From Toxonevra muliebris (Eukaryota; Arthropoda; Insecta; Diptera; Pallopteridae), in NCBI GenBank assembly GCA_963691655.1, contig OY829326.1:14000878-14064877 (forward strand): a stretch of 64,000 nucleotides of DNA, read 5' to 3'. The notes under the pieces are model-generated. The model was not told the origin of the DNA. It did no database searches and was given only the letters and a program-made list of their open reading frames with translations. Shown in pieces: positions 1 to 11,616 of the stretch (the stretch's first letter is position 1; the number at the start of each line of letters is the position of its first letter). The position numbers were made by a program, and so were the translations under genes.

Positions 1-236
1 AGTAAAATACTTTTGAAATTTAGTGTTTTCTAGTTTTGAGTTGTTACACGTTCACGATCTAAATTGATTCTGTGTTTCAATTAGAAATGTCCTTTGCTTT
101 TATACACCGCAGATACGCACTCTTGTATTTTCGTCAATGCATCGCGAATACACACACACATACACACACACATTCATATACATTCAACCACGTGTTCTCT
201 ATCAGATTTGCAAAACCCTTGTCTTCTAAATGTCCT
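1..236. repeat. AT-rich DNA with a CA microsatellite
   Basis: Holds an interrupted (CA)n tract at about 150-176 (ACACACACATACACACACAC) in AT-rich flank. No gene seen. Confidence 0.6.
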
Positions 237-401
237 TCACTTAGGTTTATCCTTCCTGACGTCGCCGCGGATATCCCCATTCATGTTGTTGCCGTTACTG
301 ATTTCATTTGTTACGGCTTGCAGTGTCAAAACAACACCGACATCGACAGCGACAACAAGTGCAAGAATTCCCAACATTTGCGCGCCTGCATACCCTGACA
401 T
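237..401 (-). CDS. Small ORF with N-terminal hydrophobic helix, possible first exon of the next gene
   Basis: A 54-codon ORF on the minus strand from ATG (401) to TGA (237), with an in-frame stop upstream. It begins MSGYAGAQ, followed by a ~20-residue hydrophobic stretch (LGILALVVAVDVGVVLTL), then a polar tail with TNEISNGNNMNGD and a basic end. This resembles a signal peptide or signal anchor. The stretch is one of the few GC-richer islands in the first 8 kb. GTGAAG directly before the stop (CCTAA|GTGAAG) could serve as a weak donor, making this the first coding exon of a gene running off the low end. No family recognised. The plus strand is open here too, so strand choice rests on protein character alone. 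Confidence 0.35.
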   Translation of the reverse strand: MSGYAGAQMLGILALVVAVDVGVVLTLQAVTNEISNGNNMNGDIRGDVRKDKPK

Positions 402-2364
402 TGTACTCGCATTTACTCCTCATGGTCCAGTGGCAGTTGCTTGCTTACTTGCTTGGTTAGTTGGTTTGCTTGTGCGCGCTTGAGCATTGTTTGGTTGTAG
501 CAAGTAGCAAGTGCAACATCGTGTTCATGTTAAGCTGTGCAAATGTAGCAAGTGTTCGTTTTCCTACATATACAAGTATACCAGATTAGGACGGGGTATA
601 TCATCATACCAACATCATCATTCTCATTCTTTCTTGTTTGGTTGAGCCTTTTTGGCTTTTTGCATTTGTAACACACATTATTGTTGTTGGGTGCGAGAGT
701 AAAAAGGTTTCTAATTGAAATTAAACGATCGAGTGATGTTCTATTGTTGTTGTTGTTATTGTGCCATAATAAAAAAAACCGTATCCGTATTACTTTCATA
801 ACCAACCCTCATTGTCAATGCATTGACTAATGCTTTAATTTTTGCATTATTTTGCGGTTTAGGGTTGGCTGTGATTTTCGTGGAGTAGCAGGCCATGATT
901 TTCGGTTTAGTAGGGCACAATTTTTTTAATCTTATGTGAAAAGAAAATTTTATGATATGTATTTGGGGTATTGGTGATACGAAGTGAAATTTTAGTTTTA
1001 TAGGAGATTGTATAAATTCAGTTGACATCAAAATCTAAATACTTAAATTGAACAAATTTCACAAATCAAGCATTCCTTAACAGTAATAGTTGAAATAACT
1101 AGATACAAAAATAAATGTAGAGAAGATGGCCTAAGGCGGTAACATATGTTAAACCGCTCCTGGTGAAATATGCCTTTGCGCTATCCTTGGCGCCACTTTA
1201 TTGCTGGCACGTTTTCATAACACATCAAGTAATATGTTGCTTTGCTAATGTTTACATTATTGTTGCCTGACATACACACAAACATTCAACAGCGGATTCA
1301 ACAGTGAGGAGTGCGCTGACGCAACGATAGGTAGACCTTAGATTTATCAGATTTGCACATTTAAGGATCGTATATGCCGAGGAGGAGTGTGTGTTATTCA
1401 TCTATTATACAAACTCTCTAAATCCTCGAAAAACATGTGTTTCAGGTCACATCGCACGCGCGCAGATTTTTTTCGCCGATGCATTTCAAATGGGGTGAGA
1501 TAAGCAAATTGCATGTGATGTAGTAGAAAAATTCCGAAAAGAGGAAGAAAGAGTGCGAGTTTTGATTGTTTTGGTGTTTGCTTGTTTTATAAAATTTTTC
1601 GGCAGGGAAAAATTATTTTCACATTACATCTGGTTGAGTTGATTTAGATTTTTTAATTAAGTGTTTAAAGGGAGTTTTCAAGTTGAAATGCAAGGAAGCT
1701 AATTTTATTGGAAATGTATAAAGTACAATATCTAGTAAATGAAATATACGTGTAAAACTTCGCTTTTTTTATTTAGTAGCCATTTTTACTTAATATAAAG
1801 GCGGCTGACTACTTTCTGGCTCGTTTGAAACAGGAGACTCTACTCAGGTTTATTAATATATTTGGTAGATTTAAAAAATAGCAAAAGGTAACACAGCATA
1901 TAGTACAATGGATGTAACATTTGCCTAGGTGCTGTATTGTTGAACACTTCCTTTTGCGGTTAAAAAAAAAAATTAAAGAAAAGAAAAAAGAAAGGAATGT
2001 TTTCCGGCAGTACATGATCGTTCAGTTAGTTGAAATTTGATCGTTTTTAACGTGTGACAAATCGACAGCTTTAGGAAATTGCTTGTGTAGCAAAAATCGT
2101 ATGTAAATTTACTACTATACTGCAAATAATTTTGCCAAAATAAATGCAAAAGGTTAGAAAATTATTGCCGATTGCTGCAATATTTATAAAATAGGTTTAC
2201 TGATCAATAAATTTGGATCTTCTGTTTTCATCTGAACTACAATTCTTATTTGAATTTAATAAATGAATGTGGATATTTTAGTTTAAACGGCAGCATGTTT
2301 AATACTTTCAGTGTATTTGAATTTTTCACTCTCTAGTTATTAGAAAATAATGTATTAAGTCCAA
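402..2364. other. Non-coding stretch, no gene seen
   Basis: Mixed AT-rich sequence with short TTG runs and poly-A/T runs. Short open frames have the composition of translated non-coding DNA. No repeat pair or RNA gene was recognised. Confidence 0.5.
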
Positions 2365-2806
2365 AATAATAGCTGCGTTTTATTCGTCACTTGCTTCTAG
2401 TTATGTATAACTAGCAGCGATAGTTGTATGGGAAAACAACAACAAAGCGGCATAGATAACACGTATAATTATAGCTGTTATGTATACTTAAGAAGTTGTT
2501 TAACTACATCAAATTATATTGTAAACTGCTAATAGCGAAACAAGAAGCATGACAGTTTGGCAAAAAACAGAAAAGGAAAATATTTGAAATGTCTGGCGGT
2601 GAATAAGTTAAAATCATCGTTAAATATTCTTATAAAGAGTAAAAACTAAATGATTGACCGCAATAACTGAGATCCATTAAAATGTTTCAGCTCTAGCTGC
2701 TGAGCAGTTTCATTGGGAATAACATTATAACGAAAAAGAGACTTAACAACTTGGTCGTTTTATTCGCACATGTTAAACTGACTGGCGAATAAAACACAGC
2801 TAATAT
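2365..2806. mobile_element. Small inverted-repeat element (MITE), full copy
   Basis: The left end ATAATAGCTGCGTTTTATTC is the inverse of the right end (GAATAAAACACAGCTAATAT), giving TIRs of about 22 bp. Internal sequence (ACGTATAATTATAGCTGTTA and GTTTAACTACATCAAAT) recurs at 18722-18882 in the same orientation with the same right end, so this is a dispersed family. No coding capacity. No clear target-site duplication. Confidence 0.6.
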
Positions 2807-3615
2807 TTCTAAAAATTTAATAAACCTTGGATAGAAAAATTGACATATTCAACTAAAGATTTTTCATCATTGCTTCATTGTGGGCATGTGTAACAAATCT
2901 ATTTAATTAACATAAAATCATTTTCAGTATAGATATTAATCGTTAGTTGTAAATCCCATATGTTAATCGTTTTTCGCTACGTGAAAGATCTTTGCAAATA
3001 CTTAAACATTATATGATTGTAATCTACTAATCAAAAAATTAAATATCAAACATACAAAAACACAGTTGCTGCAATTCACATACTGCAATGCCATAGTAGC
3101 ATTTAAATAGCACCCATATTGTGTTTGTCATCATAGCAAAAGTGTCACCAAGCTAATTTATCATTTTACTGGCATCTAATCGAGTTTACAATGTATTTGC
3201 AGCATAATGGTGGTCACAAGTGCTTTGCTAGACAGGGCTGCCTTTTGTTTATTTAGCGACGACTTAATCTACCCACCCTCAGCTATTTCATGTACACCGC
3301 AATATACCACAAACTGAAACTAATGCGTTTGTCAAATTTGGTTTATTAATGCGTGCAAATAATGTCAGTTTGAAAAGAAAAATACAGATCATAATGCATA
3401 TTCACTTTATTGAATTTGGTAAATAATAAATATGAATTCTTAGTTTCTGCAATTCTTTCACATAAACATAGTATATAGTAGTATTCGCTTAGAACGACTT
3501 TATAGACTTAAATGTTTTATTGTTCTTCTTGTGAAAACTAAGCCCGAGATTATTCGGATTTTGGAAGAAATTATCTTCTTGATTATTTAAACTAAATTAT
3601 TTTTATTTAACTAAT
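2807..3615. other. AT-rich non-coding stretch
   Basis: No open frame with protein-like composition and no repeat pair recognised. Confidence 0.5.
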
Positions 3616-3790
3616 AGATGTGGGCGACGTGGTATAGTAGTTAGTGTGGTGGATTGTTTCGTAGGCTGCTTGGGTTCGATGCTCGACACGAGCAAAATTA
3701 TGAAATAAAAAAGTAAAACCTCCAAAAGAATAAATTGCTTCACCGTTCGGTTTGGACATACAACTCTAGGTTTGTTTCATTCGTTCACAA
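3616..3790 (+). mobile_element. tRNA-derived SINE, copy 1
   Basis: The head has a pol III A-box-like TGGTATAGTAGTTAG and a B-box-like GGGTTCGATGCTC, as in a tRNA, followed by a body with CACCGTTCGG and ACAACTCTAGGT. The same body motifs (CACCGTTCGG, AAACTGTAGGTCC) occur at 20070-20110, and inverted at 63380-63420. The tRNA arms no longer pair well, so this is a SINE head rather than a tRNA gene. Confidence 0.6.
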
Positions 3791-4446
3791 ATATATGTAA
3801 CTTGTGTTTGAAAAATGGGAAATCTCATTGTTGGGTGAAATATCGTTTTTCAACCCCAAAGTTCTTCCGATTTTATATCTACCTATTTATTTTTTTTACG
3901 GAAGTTTTTTTGTGGCGTTACGTTAAAAAAAAAAAATACTTTTAAATCTTTTAACTTATACACTTCGTAAGTTGCTAAATATACCATTAACTCATTTTAA
4001 AATTAGTATCTTTCAAAATTCCGAGCAAAAACTGGCCTTGTATAGGACGAAAAGAAACTAATTGAAGCGCTTATTGCAGTAGCGTGATATGCCATAAAAT
4101 CAAAAATTAGAAATAATCGCCTATAAAGTTTGGAAAAAATGTAGAAAATAGGATTTCCAACAAAACACACTTTTATGTTGAGTGTTTCATTCGTCGCAAT
4201 TTTAATGTATTATATGTGCTTTCTTTTAACTCTTATCTTTTAGAAATGTCCTGCGAGATGTGGTATTATTCTCAAGCGTTTGGTCGTTGCGTACTCCTAA
4301 AGCATTTTCCTGAATTATAAAAATATGATAAGCCACATAAATTTTCATAGTCGTATTTCATCACCATCATCATTATTTTCCCAAAAATCGTACTTTTCAC
4401 TATTATTTACCACAGAATTCATCTTTTTGATCACAGTCGTAGATAG
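3791..4446. other. AT-rich non-coding stretch
   Basis: Poly-T/poly-A runs near 3890-3940; otherwise no gene or repeat pair seen. Confidence 0.5.
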
Positions 4447-4945
4447 CACTGTGCAATAAATTTTTCTAACGGAGAATCGGCCAACACAGGTCGATAATAC
4501 TGGTCTAGAGTAACAAAACCCTAAAAGGGTTTTGCAAAGTTAGCTCGCTTTTAAAAGTTATAGGCATTCAAAGTTTGCCTCTTTCAGCTTATTTTTTAAA
4601 AATTAAGTGCTCATTTTTTACTACTTTCTTCAGCGAAATAAGAACAAAAACAATTTTAACATTATAGAGTCTTCCTTATTAAGAAGTTTAAACTATCCAT
4701 TACATGACTTTTGGAAAAATAACCAATAATACTAGTAACTAAAATATATAGAAATTAATTTATTATAAACAGAATATAGAACTGAAAAAGAGAGTAAAAC
4801 AGCTCAACTTTGAAAGGCTATAACATTTAAAAGCGAGCTAACTTTTTAATACCTTCTTAGGGTTTTGTTGCTCTGAACCAGTACTACCGACCTGTGTTGG
4901 CCGCTTCTCCGTTAGATTCCATGAACCTAAAATTGTTGCACAGTG
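4447..4945. mobile_element. Foldback/MITE element with ~150-bp inverted arms
   Basis: The left arm begins CACTGTGCAA and the right arm ends TTGCACAGTG. The arms share TCTAACGGAGAA, GGCCAACACAGGTCG and AGTTAGCTCGCTTTTAAA in opposite orientation over about 150 bp, leaving a ~200-bp centre. The transcript would form a long hairpin. The CACTGTGC terminus recurs at 32774, 37390 and 46200 in other elements. No ORF and no convincing target duplication. Confidence 0.75.
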
Positions 4946-7900
4946 TAATTGATGTGGCTTATCGAGTTTTTGATTAAAATAATTACATAGAAAAGTCGAA
5001 CTGTATGAAGTAACTTTTACAGCTTATTCCAAAATTTATAGAAAAATAACTAAAATATTTTTCAGTGGGTGTTGCTATGATACAAGGTGATAGAACTAAT
5101 ACAAAATATCGGTTTTTGAATGATCTCAAATGTTAGGAAATTTAAAGAAACTTTAACTTTTTACTTCATAATTTCATATTTATCTAAGAAATAATCGCTA
5201 TAAGTAAATTCTACTGTATATACCACAAAAATGCGGGTGGGGTGATTGTGTGCTGTTTCAAGCCCATGAAATGTTAGGCTCAGCAGCAATTTCGTGTAAA
5301 ATCTGCGAGATACAATGAGTGCGTGTTAAATTTCAGCATTTTGAAGGAAAAACAACTGTTGTTTTTGTTGTTGTTGGTTTGGTTTCTTGGCCGGTGAAAT
5401 TGGTGCGTAGCAAGTGCATAAAACTAAAAGTAAGCATGGATTGTTATTGTTCTTGTTTTCGGTGGTTGTAAAATGTGCGTATCACATTTTTAAAATTTTT
5501 TGCATTGGAACGCCGTCAGTTGTTCGAATTCCCGTAGCGCTTAATGTTTTCCTGATAGGCTTGACATCAACATAACATTTGGGTACTGTTGTTAGCAAAG
5601 CGAAACAGCAATAAGCACAAGTTACATATTGCATTCTTTGTATGTGTGGAGGTAGGCACGTGTATACTTGTAAATATATGTTTTAAGGATACAATTTTAG
5701 CAAATAGTGAGAATGGGAGAAAGCTAAGTGACTTGTAAGTATAAAAATGATTTTCGATTTGCTTTTGTCTTTACACAGTAACTTCTAGAGACGATTTTAA
5801 AATTAAAAAAAAGGGGCTAAAATAGAAATTTATTTTTTAAAATTTATTTCTATTAATTACGTAGGTTCAATAGGATTTTCTAATCTATTGGTCTTTTTCC
5901 AATCCCCTCATGAAATCACTTACACTACGTTGTGTGCTTTCGCCTGAGAAAACGTCAGCTGGTTTTCGTAATTCTACATACTCACCAAGCACAGACAAGT
6001 AGGACAAGTTTTCTATGACATTATTAGTTCGCCTCGCTGGATGTATGCGAGTCGTTTTCATAAGGTCACCACATCAGGGCTACATTTGGCAATTAACCCT
6101 GTTCATGTATAAGTACATGAATATCGCAATAACATCAGCAGCATCAAATATTGTGCAGTGCACCAAAAGCAAAACACACTCGCACACACATTAACCACTC
6201 GTATCTGGGCATAAAGTTAATAGACGATCAAAGATTTAGCACCCTTGTAAGGAAAATTGTATCCGTAAATGATTTGAAATGAGCTAGATGCGCTCCTTAC
6301 AATAACATTCAATTTGCATTAGTGTTGGTTGCAAATGTATTTGCGTTGAAATATTCTATGCGTTGTTTGAGTTTAAGTTTGGTTGGCAACTATGCCTAAT
6401 GTTGTTGGTAACTGATGGTTGCGTCGGGTAGTTGGTGTTGGCGGCGTATTCCAATGCAGGTGTTGATGATTTCTTGCTGCTATGTATATTCGTTGGTATG
6501 TATTGTATTTTCAATAGCAGGAGTTTTGCGAGAGTCGAGTACGTTTTTAAATGCTTTTATTTTTTTATTTTTTGTAAATTAAAATTAAATTTGCTTGTGG
6601 TCTTACGGGTTTTGTTGTTTTATATGATTAGCTGCAGCTTAGTAAGAGAGGGTGGCGGGAGATACAATAGGGGTTGGTTTATACAATTTATCAGAATTTT
6701 ATCATTTGTAAAAATTAATGAAGACAGGTTTTAAATTTAGAAGAAAAAAACAGATTTGAATTGGAGCAAAATAAATTTATCTATAATTGAAAAGAAAGAA
6801 GGATGAAATATGTAATGTCAAAAGCAACATTTGGAAGTTTTTAAAATGGGCAGAAATTTTCTCAAACGTATTAAGTTCAGACTAAAAAGGCTCCCTCCGA
6901 TTTGGATGTAGTTTTTTGATGAAGCTGAATTTGTTGTCTTGATATAAGTACACTTGTGATGTGTCGATTAAGTTTATCATTAATCGCAACCGCAAATTAA
7001 TACGATAAATCGTAACTATTGATTATTTAAGTACAGTGCGATTATTTACCAATTTTTTTTTCTTTTATGGAAACAAAATTAAAAGTTGATCAAAGGTCCC
7101 GAAATATATTATCTTGGAATTAAAAATATCAATGTAGGGGAAAATGAGGTGAAAGTCACATTCCTTTATATTTTGTGTCATCAAATTTTTAAATAAACAT
7201 ATAATTCAATACTTTAAATATCTCAACTTTTCCCCATACATTAACTTTTGATTTATGGGTTACCGTTTTTTCGCTTTAATCATTTTTCTGAAAGTGAAAA
7301 TATGAGGTGATACGGACACCCACTCCTTTTCCGAAGTTTTCCAAAGAAAAATTCAATAAAACTTACAGTTTTTGAAAATGCCTCGTAAACCTTGTAAATT
7401 CTGTAAATACGTAAGCTTACTCATATACATTTTGACAAGTTTACACTCTTTATATGTTTACACTACATTAACGAGTTAATATGAATCCGCTTATTAATTA
7501 CGAAAAAACATAGACAAACATGAGTTTGTGTAATTCATGCAATTCGTGCAACCTACACACATATATTAAATTATTTAAAATTATTGTTATTCACTTATTT
7601 TAAATTATTGCAATGAAAAAAAAAAAACTTAACAATTTTTCAAAACTTTTTTATTTATGTTTTGGATTTAATTATTCATTAATCAAAACTGCTTACCGCT
7701 TTTTGGCATTAAATGTTTTTGCATAAACTTATTGGTACCTAAGGATTGATACAATATTAATTTTGCATTTGACGAAACGTATTTAAATACCCTATAACAG
7801 GGACAAAAATAAATGAAAAAAGTTATGCAAAAGTTAAAGAGTGATGCTGATGATCATTTATGTAGTTTATGAGTAAGGCTCTCAGATGAGAAACTCGTCG

Positions 7901-8430
7901 ATCGGGGACTTTGATCAAAAATCGGGAATTTGGGGAAAAAATTTGATACATAAAAAATATTTTTTTATTTCTGTACTATCCCGTCTGGAAAAACGTCTAG
8001 TTTTTGTCTAATTTAGAGGAAGCTCTGGTTAGTTTATGTCGAGGGTAAGCTAGAGCATTACGAAAACTATCGAAAAATTAATTTTTTAGAGATAAAAATA
8101 AACAATTGTTAGTGTTAAGTATTTTCTGGAATTAAACTGGTAAACGGATATTTTGTTATTTTTATATTTTACAAATAAAATAACTGATTGCAAAATAAGT
8201 ATATTTTTGACTGAGACGTTAAATTATTGTTCACGTACGTCAATTCATTGTCGAAAACCTTTGGCATTGTTTCAGACAATGAAAAATGTGGGTTTTTTAA
8301 TAGAGTGCATGCATTGGTATTGTCATGGCAGCATTATTTGATGTAAGAGTAGAGCAAACATGTTTGAATGTCAATAGTGTAATCGACCATCTATTTATCG
8401 TGAAGTCGTCGGTGAAGTCGTTGAAAACAA
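4946..8430. other. Long non-coding stretch, no gene seen
   Basis: AT-rich throughout. The longest plus frame (6432-6734) is built from AT-rich, Phe/Leu-rich translation without domain character. A CAC/ACA-rich patch sits near 6180 and a poly-A run at 7617-7627. No RNA gene or clear transposon end found. Confidence 0.45.
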
Positions 8431-8505
8431 AAAGTTATTATAAGTTAGGTTTAGTTAGGTGGCTGTCGTGTAACAGGCCCATTGTAATACCATACGAACT
8501 ATTCT
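8431..8505 (-). mobile_element. SINE 3' tail fragment, copy 2
   Basis: AAGTTAGGTTTAGTTAGGTG, then GGCTGTCG and AACAGGCCCATTGTAATACCA, matches the inverse of 20120-20190 (CACAATGGGCCGTTC, CGACAGCCAC, then AACCTAACC repeats). Only the tail of the SINE is left. Confidence 0.5.
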
Positions 8506-10211
8506 CGCAGTTACCTTAATCTTTATTGAACCGTGGTTTATTAAACTTCTCTGAATCGCTGATTTCAGAGGATTCGAAGTCAGCTAGGTTGCTGGAGAAG
8601 TGCTGACCTAAAGAAACTAGTCTAAGTTTGGCAAGTTATATCATAATTAGTTCCATAGATGTTTGAAGTCAGGCATTGTACTTTCATTTCCAGTCAAAAA
8701 AATCATCATGTCTTTTAAATTTATGGACGGACGACAAACAAATTAAATGGAATGGAATGGATAAATGTTACAATAACATTAAGGGGGAAGGCCACTGTGA
8801 CGGGTTAAAAAATTATTTTTATTTTAAAGTTCATATATTCAAATATATGTGAACAAAATTTCAAGTCAAAACTCCAAAAATTGTCTGAGTTACAGCCATT
8901 TTAGTGATAGTAAGTAGACTGAAAACTTAATGGACTGAAAACTTTAAACGCGTTTTTCTCGAAACGCTTTTTTTCGAACTTGTCTCGTCGATAACTCGAT
9001 CAAATATTGTGTTCATCTTTGTATCGTTAAGCGTAGTGTTAGGAATTACTTATATGTGAAAAAAAAATTATAAGGAAAAATCTAAATATTTTATTTACTC
9101 GTGCATACTAATACCGAAATAAAATAAGAAAATAAAATTTCCCTATTGGCACGCAACAAAAGGTTAGCCACTCCTGAACCACTAGCGCTAAGTTTTTCTT
9201 TCATCATTCATTCATTTCACATCATTCGCTAACATTGATATCTACACGCTACCTTTGGCATGCAGATGTATGATTCATTAATTTTAGTGACTTACTGCAT
9301 ATAGTATATGCGCAGGTAGGGTAGATCAGATGTGGTAATGCCAACTAAATTTAAAGCAACACTAAAATATAACGGGACCTTAGAAAAAAAAGAACTCATA
9401 GCCTTGAACTAAACTATGAACATAATTTCTAAATCATTCCACTAGTAGAAGTCGAGCAGTGAAGAAGTTTATTAAATATTTGAAGTTAAACAAATTTGTA
9501 ATTTAAAGTACAGTCAGTACAGTGCGTGTTAAATTTTTAAGACAATTTTCTGGAAAAAGGGCTAAGTTGTAAGTATATTCAAATTATCAAACATTAAAAG
9601 GGTGCAATATAGTAAAAATTTGTGAAACTTTCTTTCAGTTATTTTAACCCGACTATTTCTCACAAATTTCATTTGCGTGCCATTAAGACACGTGGACCCA
9701 AAACGGATTCGAAGCTCCACGGGTGCATTAAACCTTGTTTTGCCACTACAAAAACTACCATATTTTACACTTAATCGCTGAAAACGCTCATGAAGCCCTA
9801 CTTTTGACCTTGAAGACCACGTGTAGTTACTTTACTACATGTGGTAACATTATACAGTAAAACTTTAACTTAACCTAACTTCTATTCACTACATTACTAT
9901 CAAATGGCTCGCATACGAAACATTCTTAATTTCCTATTTTGGCTATTTTTATTTTAAATTTTTGTATTTTATATTAATTAAAAACCTATATTAATAATAT
10001 TAAAGAGAAAATGAATTTATAAATATAGTAAAGTAAAATGCAAATAATTTTGAAAAGTAATTAAGTTTAATTAATTTGTAATATACTTAAATTCTAATAT
10101 TGAGATACATATAAAACTATGTGCTACACTACTATTATATATACTTAAAATCTACCAACAAATATTAACAATCACACCGATTTCGTCGACGTCGTTTGGC
10201 CAATCGCATCG

Positions 10212-10223
10212 ATGGAGTTCAAC
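10212..10223 (+). other. Candidate first coding exon (MEFN) with GTAAGT donor
   Basis: Within a ~50-bp GC-rich island (10178-10223) inside the TTAA element, ATGGAGTTCAAC is followed by a perfect GTAAGT donor. No acceptor AG lies shortly upstream, so a 5' exon with its start codon is the simplest reading. Could be coincidence. Confidence 0.25.
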
Positions 10224-10962
10224 GTAAGTTTTTCTTTTCTATTATAATTTCAATACATTTTAGTACCTAAATTAGTACTTAATGATAGTAGTTAGTACAT
10301 TTTAATATAAATAAAAAAAAATACAATTATGTAAATATCTCACTGTTAGCTATTACATTGATCTGTGAAATTTCGTATCTTTTCATTTCACTTTTTACAT
10401 ATTCTGTTACTAACATGAATATTTACATCTTGCATTTTACTTCTTTTTAACATTCAATTTCATGCTCTCTCATTAAATTTGTTGTTCTTCATTTAAGAGT
10501 AACATAAATGAAACAGTGTTGCTAACGCTATTAAAAATAGAAAATACTACTAAATATGAAACAAATACTACTATAACTAAAATCATATGTACATATTATA
10601 AAATTTAATTTGTATCTTTTGAACTACAATGCATATATCAATAATCTTAAGTATCATAAATATTATTAAGTAAGTTAAGATGAATTTTTGAATATACCCA
10701 TGGAGGGAATACTAATGCAAAATATGTTTGTGTTTAATTGAAGAAAGATTTTTTTTTGTTAAAGGGGCAATCAATAAATTCTGAGTGTTTTGACTGCCAT
10801 AGGAGATAGGGTAGGGGCAAGTGCACTCCAGATGATAATACCATCAATCATCAGTTCGGGATTCTATAATATTTTGCAATTGAGACTGTTTTGTTATTTT
10901 TTTATTTGAACTAGGTCTATATAGGTATTTACCAACAATATGGCATGATGCATTTTCTTCAG

Positions 10963-11062
10963 TTGCGCGTTACTGAGTATTGAGGACAAGAACTACGACC
11001 CAGCCGATAGACTAGCCGAAGACCATCAAACATGCCGCCTCGTTCTCAATAGTCGGATATAG
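10963..11062 (+). pseudogene. Candidate terminal exon of a transposon gene
   Basis: Acceptor TTTTCTTCAG is followed by 32 open codons with protein-like, acidic composition (SIEDKNYDPADRLAEDHQTC) to TAG, and AATAAA follows at once (11063-11068). It sits inside the TTAA-flanked element, so it is probably the 3' exon of that element's spliced gene or of a captured gene. Phase does not join cleanly to MEFN at 10212, so at least one more exon would be missing. No family recognised. Confidence 0.35.
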
Positions 11063-11289
11063 AATAAAGTTTAGTTTTATTTAGATTCAAGTAACCCAGC
11101 GCGTAACAGTTGCCGATTTTTAAATTTTTGGAGGGGGAAATTTTTTTCGGGCTCCACGGCAACGCGCATATCTTCAAAACTATTCAATATTTTTTAATAT
11201 AAAAACGATCCCCATATTTCTTTATTTTACAGATCAAAAAAATTCCCGAAAATCACTCGTTTTTCCAGCCGTTACAGTGGCCTTCTCCC

Positions 11290-11616
11290 TTAAACAACAA
11301 ATATAGTTGCTCGCATTTTATTGTGAATAGCATTTTTTAAATTTGTTTTAAGAAAATATGTGAAGTACAGTAAATGATCTCAAAAGTTCATTTTTTTTTT
11401 TTTTTCAATTTTGCCATTTACATGGTAAATTGGGGCCAATTGAAAAAATCATTTAGATATGGAGATTCTACGAAAAATTCTACTATAGAAAATGTTATCG
11501 CCATTAGTTGTGGTGAAAATTTTTGTAAATTTGTAGAGTAGTATTATTCTTTATCGAAATGAGCTTCCAGATGGCAGTATACTATTAAGGATTGAAGAGT
11601 CAAAAATTTATAGCCT
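11290..11616. other. Gap between repeats
   Basis: AT-rich spacer with a T-run at 11391-11405. No gene seen. Confidence 0.4.

Larger units (their letters stand above)
8783..11289. mobile_element. TTAA-flanked TIR element, Kolobok/piggyBac-like
   Basis: The left end GGGGGAAGGCCACTGTGACG and the right end, inverse GGGAGAAGGCCACTGTAACG, form TIRs. Each is bordered by TTAA (8779-8782 and 11290-11293), a target duplication of the TTAA class. Kolobok elements have TTAA duplications and purine-rich ends, piggyBac usually CCC ends, so Kolobok is favoured. No transposase of useful length is open; the 2.5 kb holds only short exon-like pieces, so this is a decayed or non-autonomous copy. Confidence 0.75.

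Noticed and set aside
72..483. Two overlapping plus-strand ORFs of 108 and 129 codons
   Set aside because: Both translate the CA microsatellite (THTHTHTH, HIHTHIH), and the remaining part looks less protein-like than the minus frame at 401-237.
3616..3690. tRNA gene
   Set aside because: A- and B-box-like blocks exist but the arms do not pair into a cloverleaf, and the downstream body matches the SINE copies.
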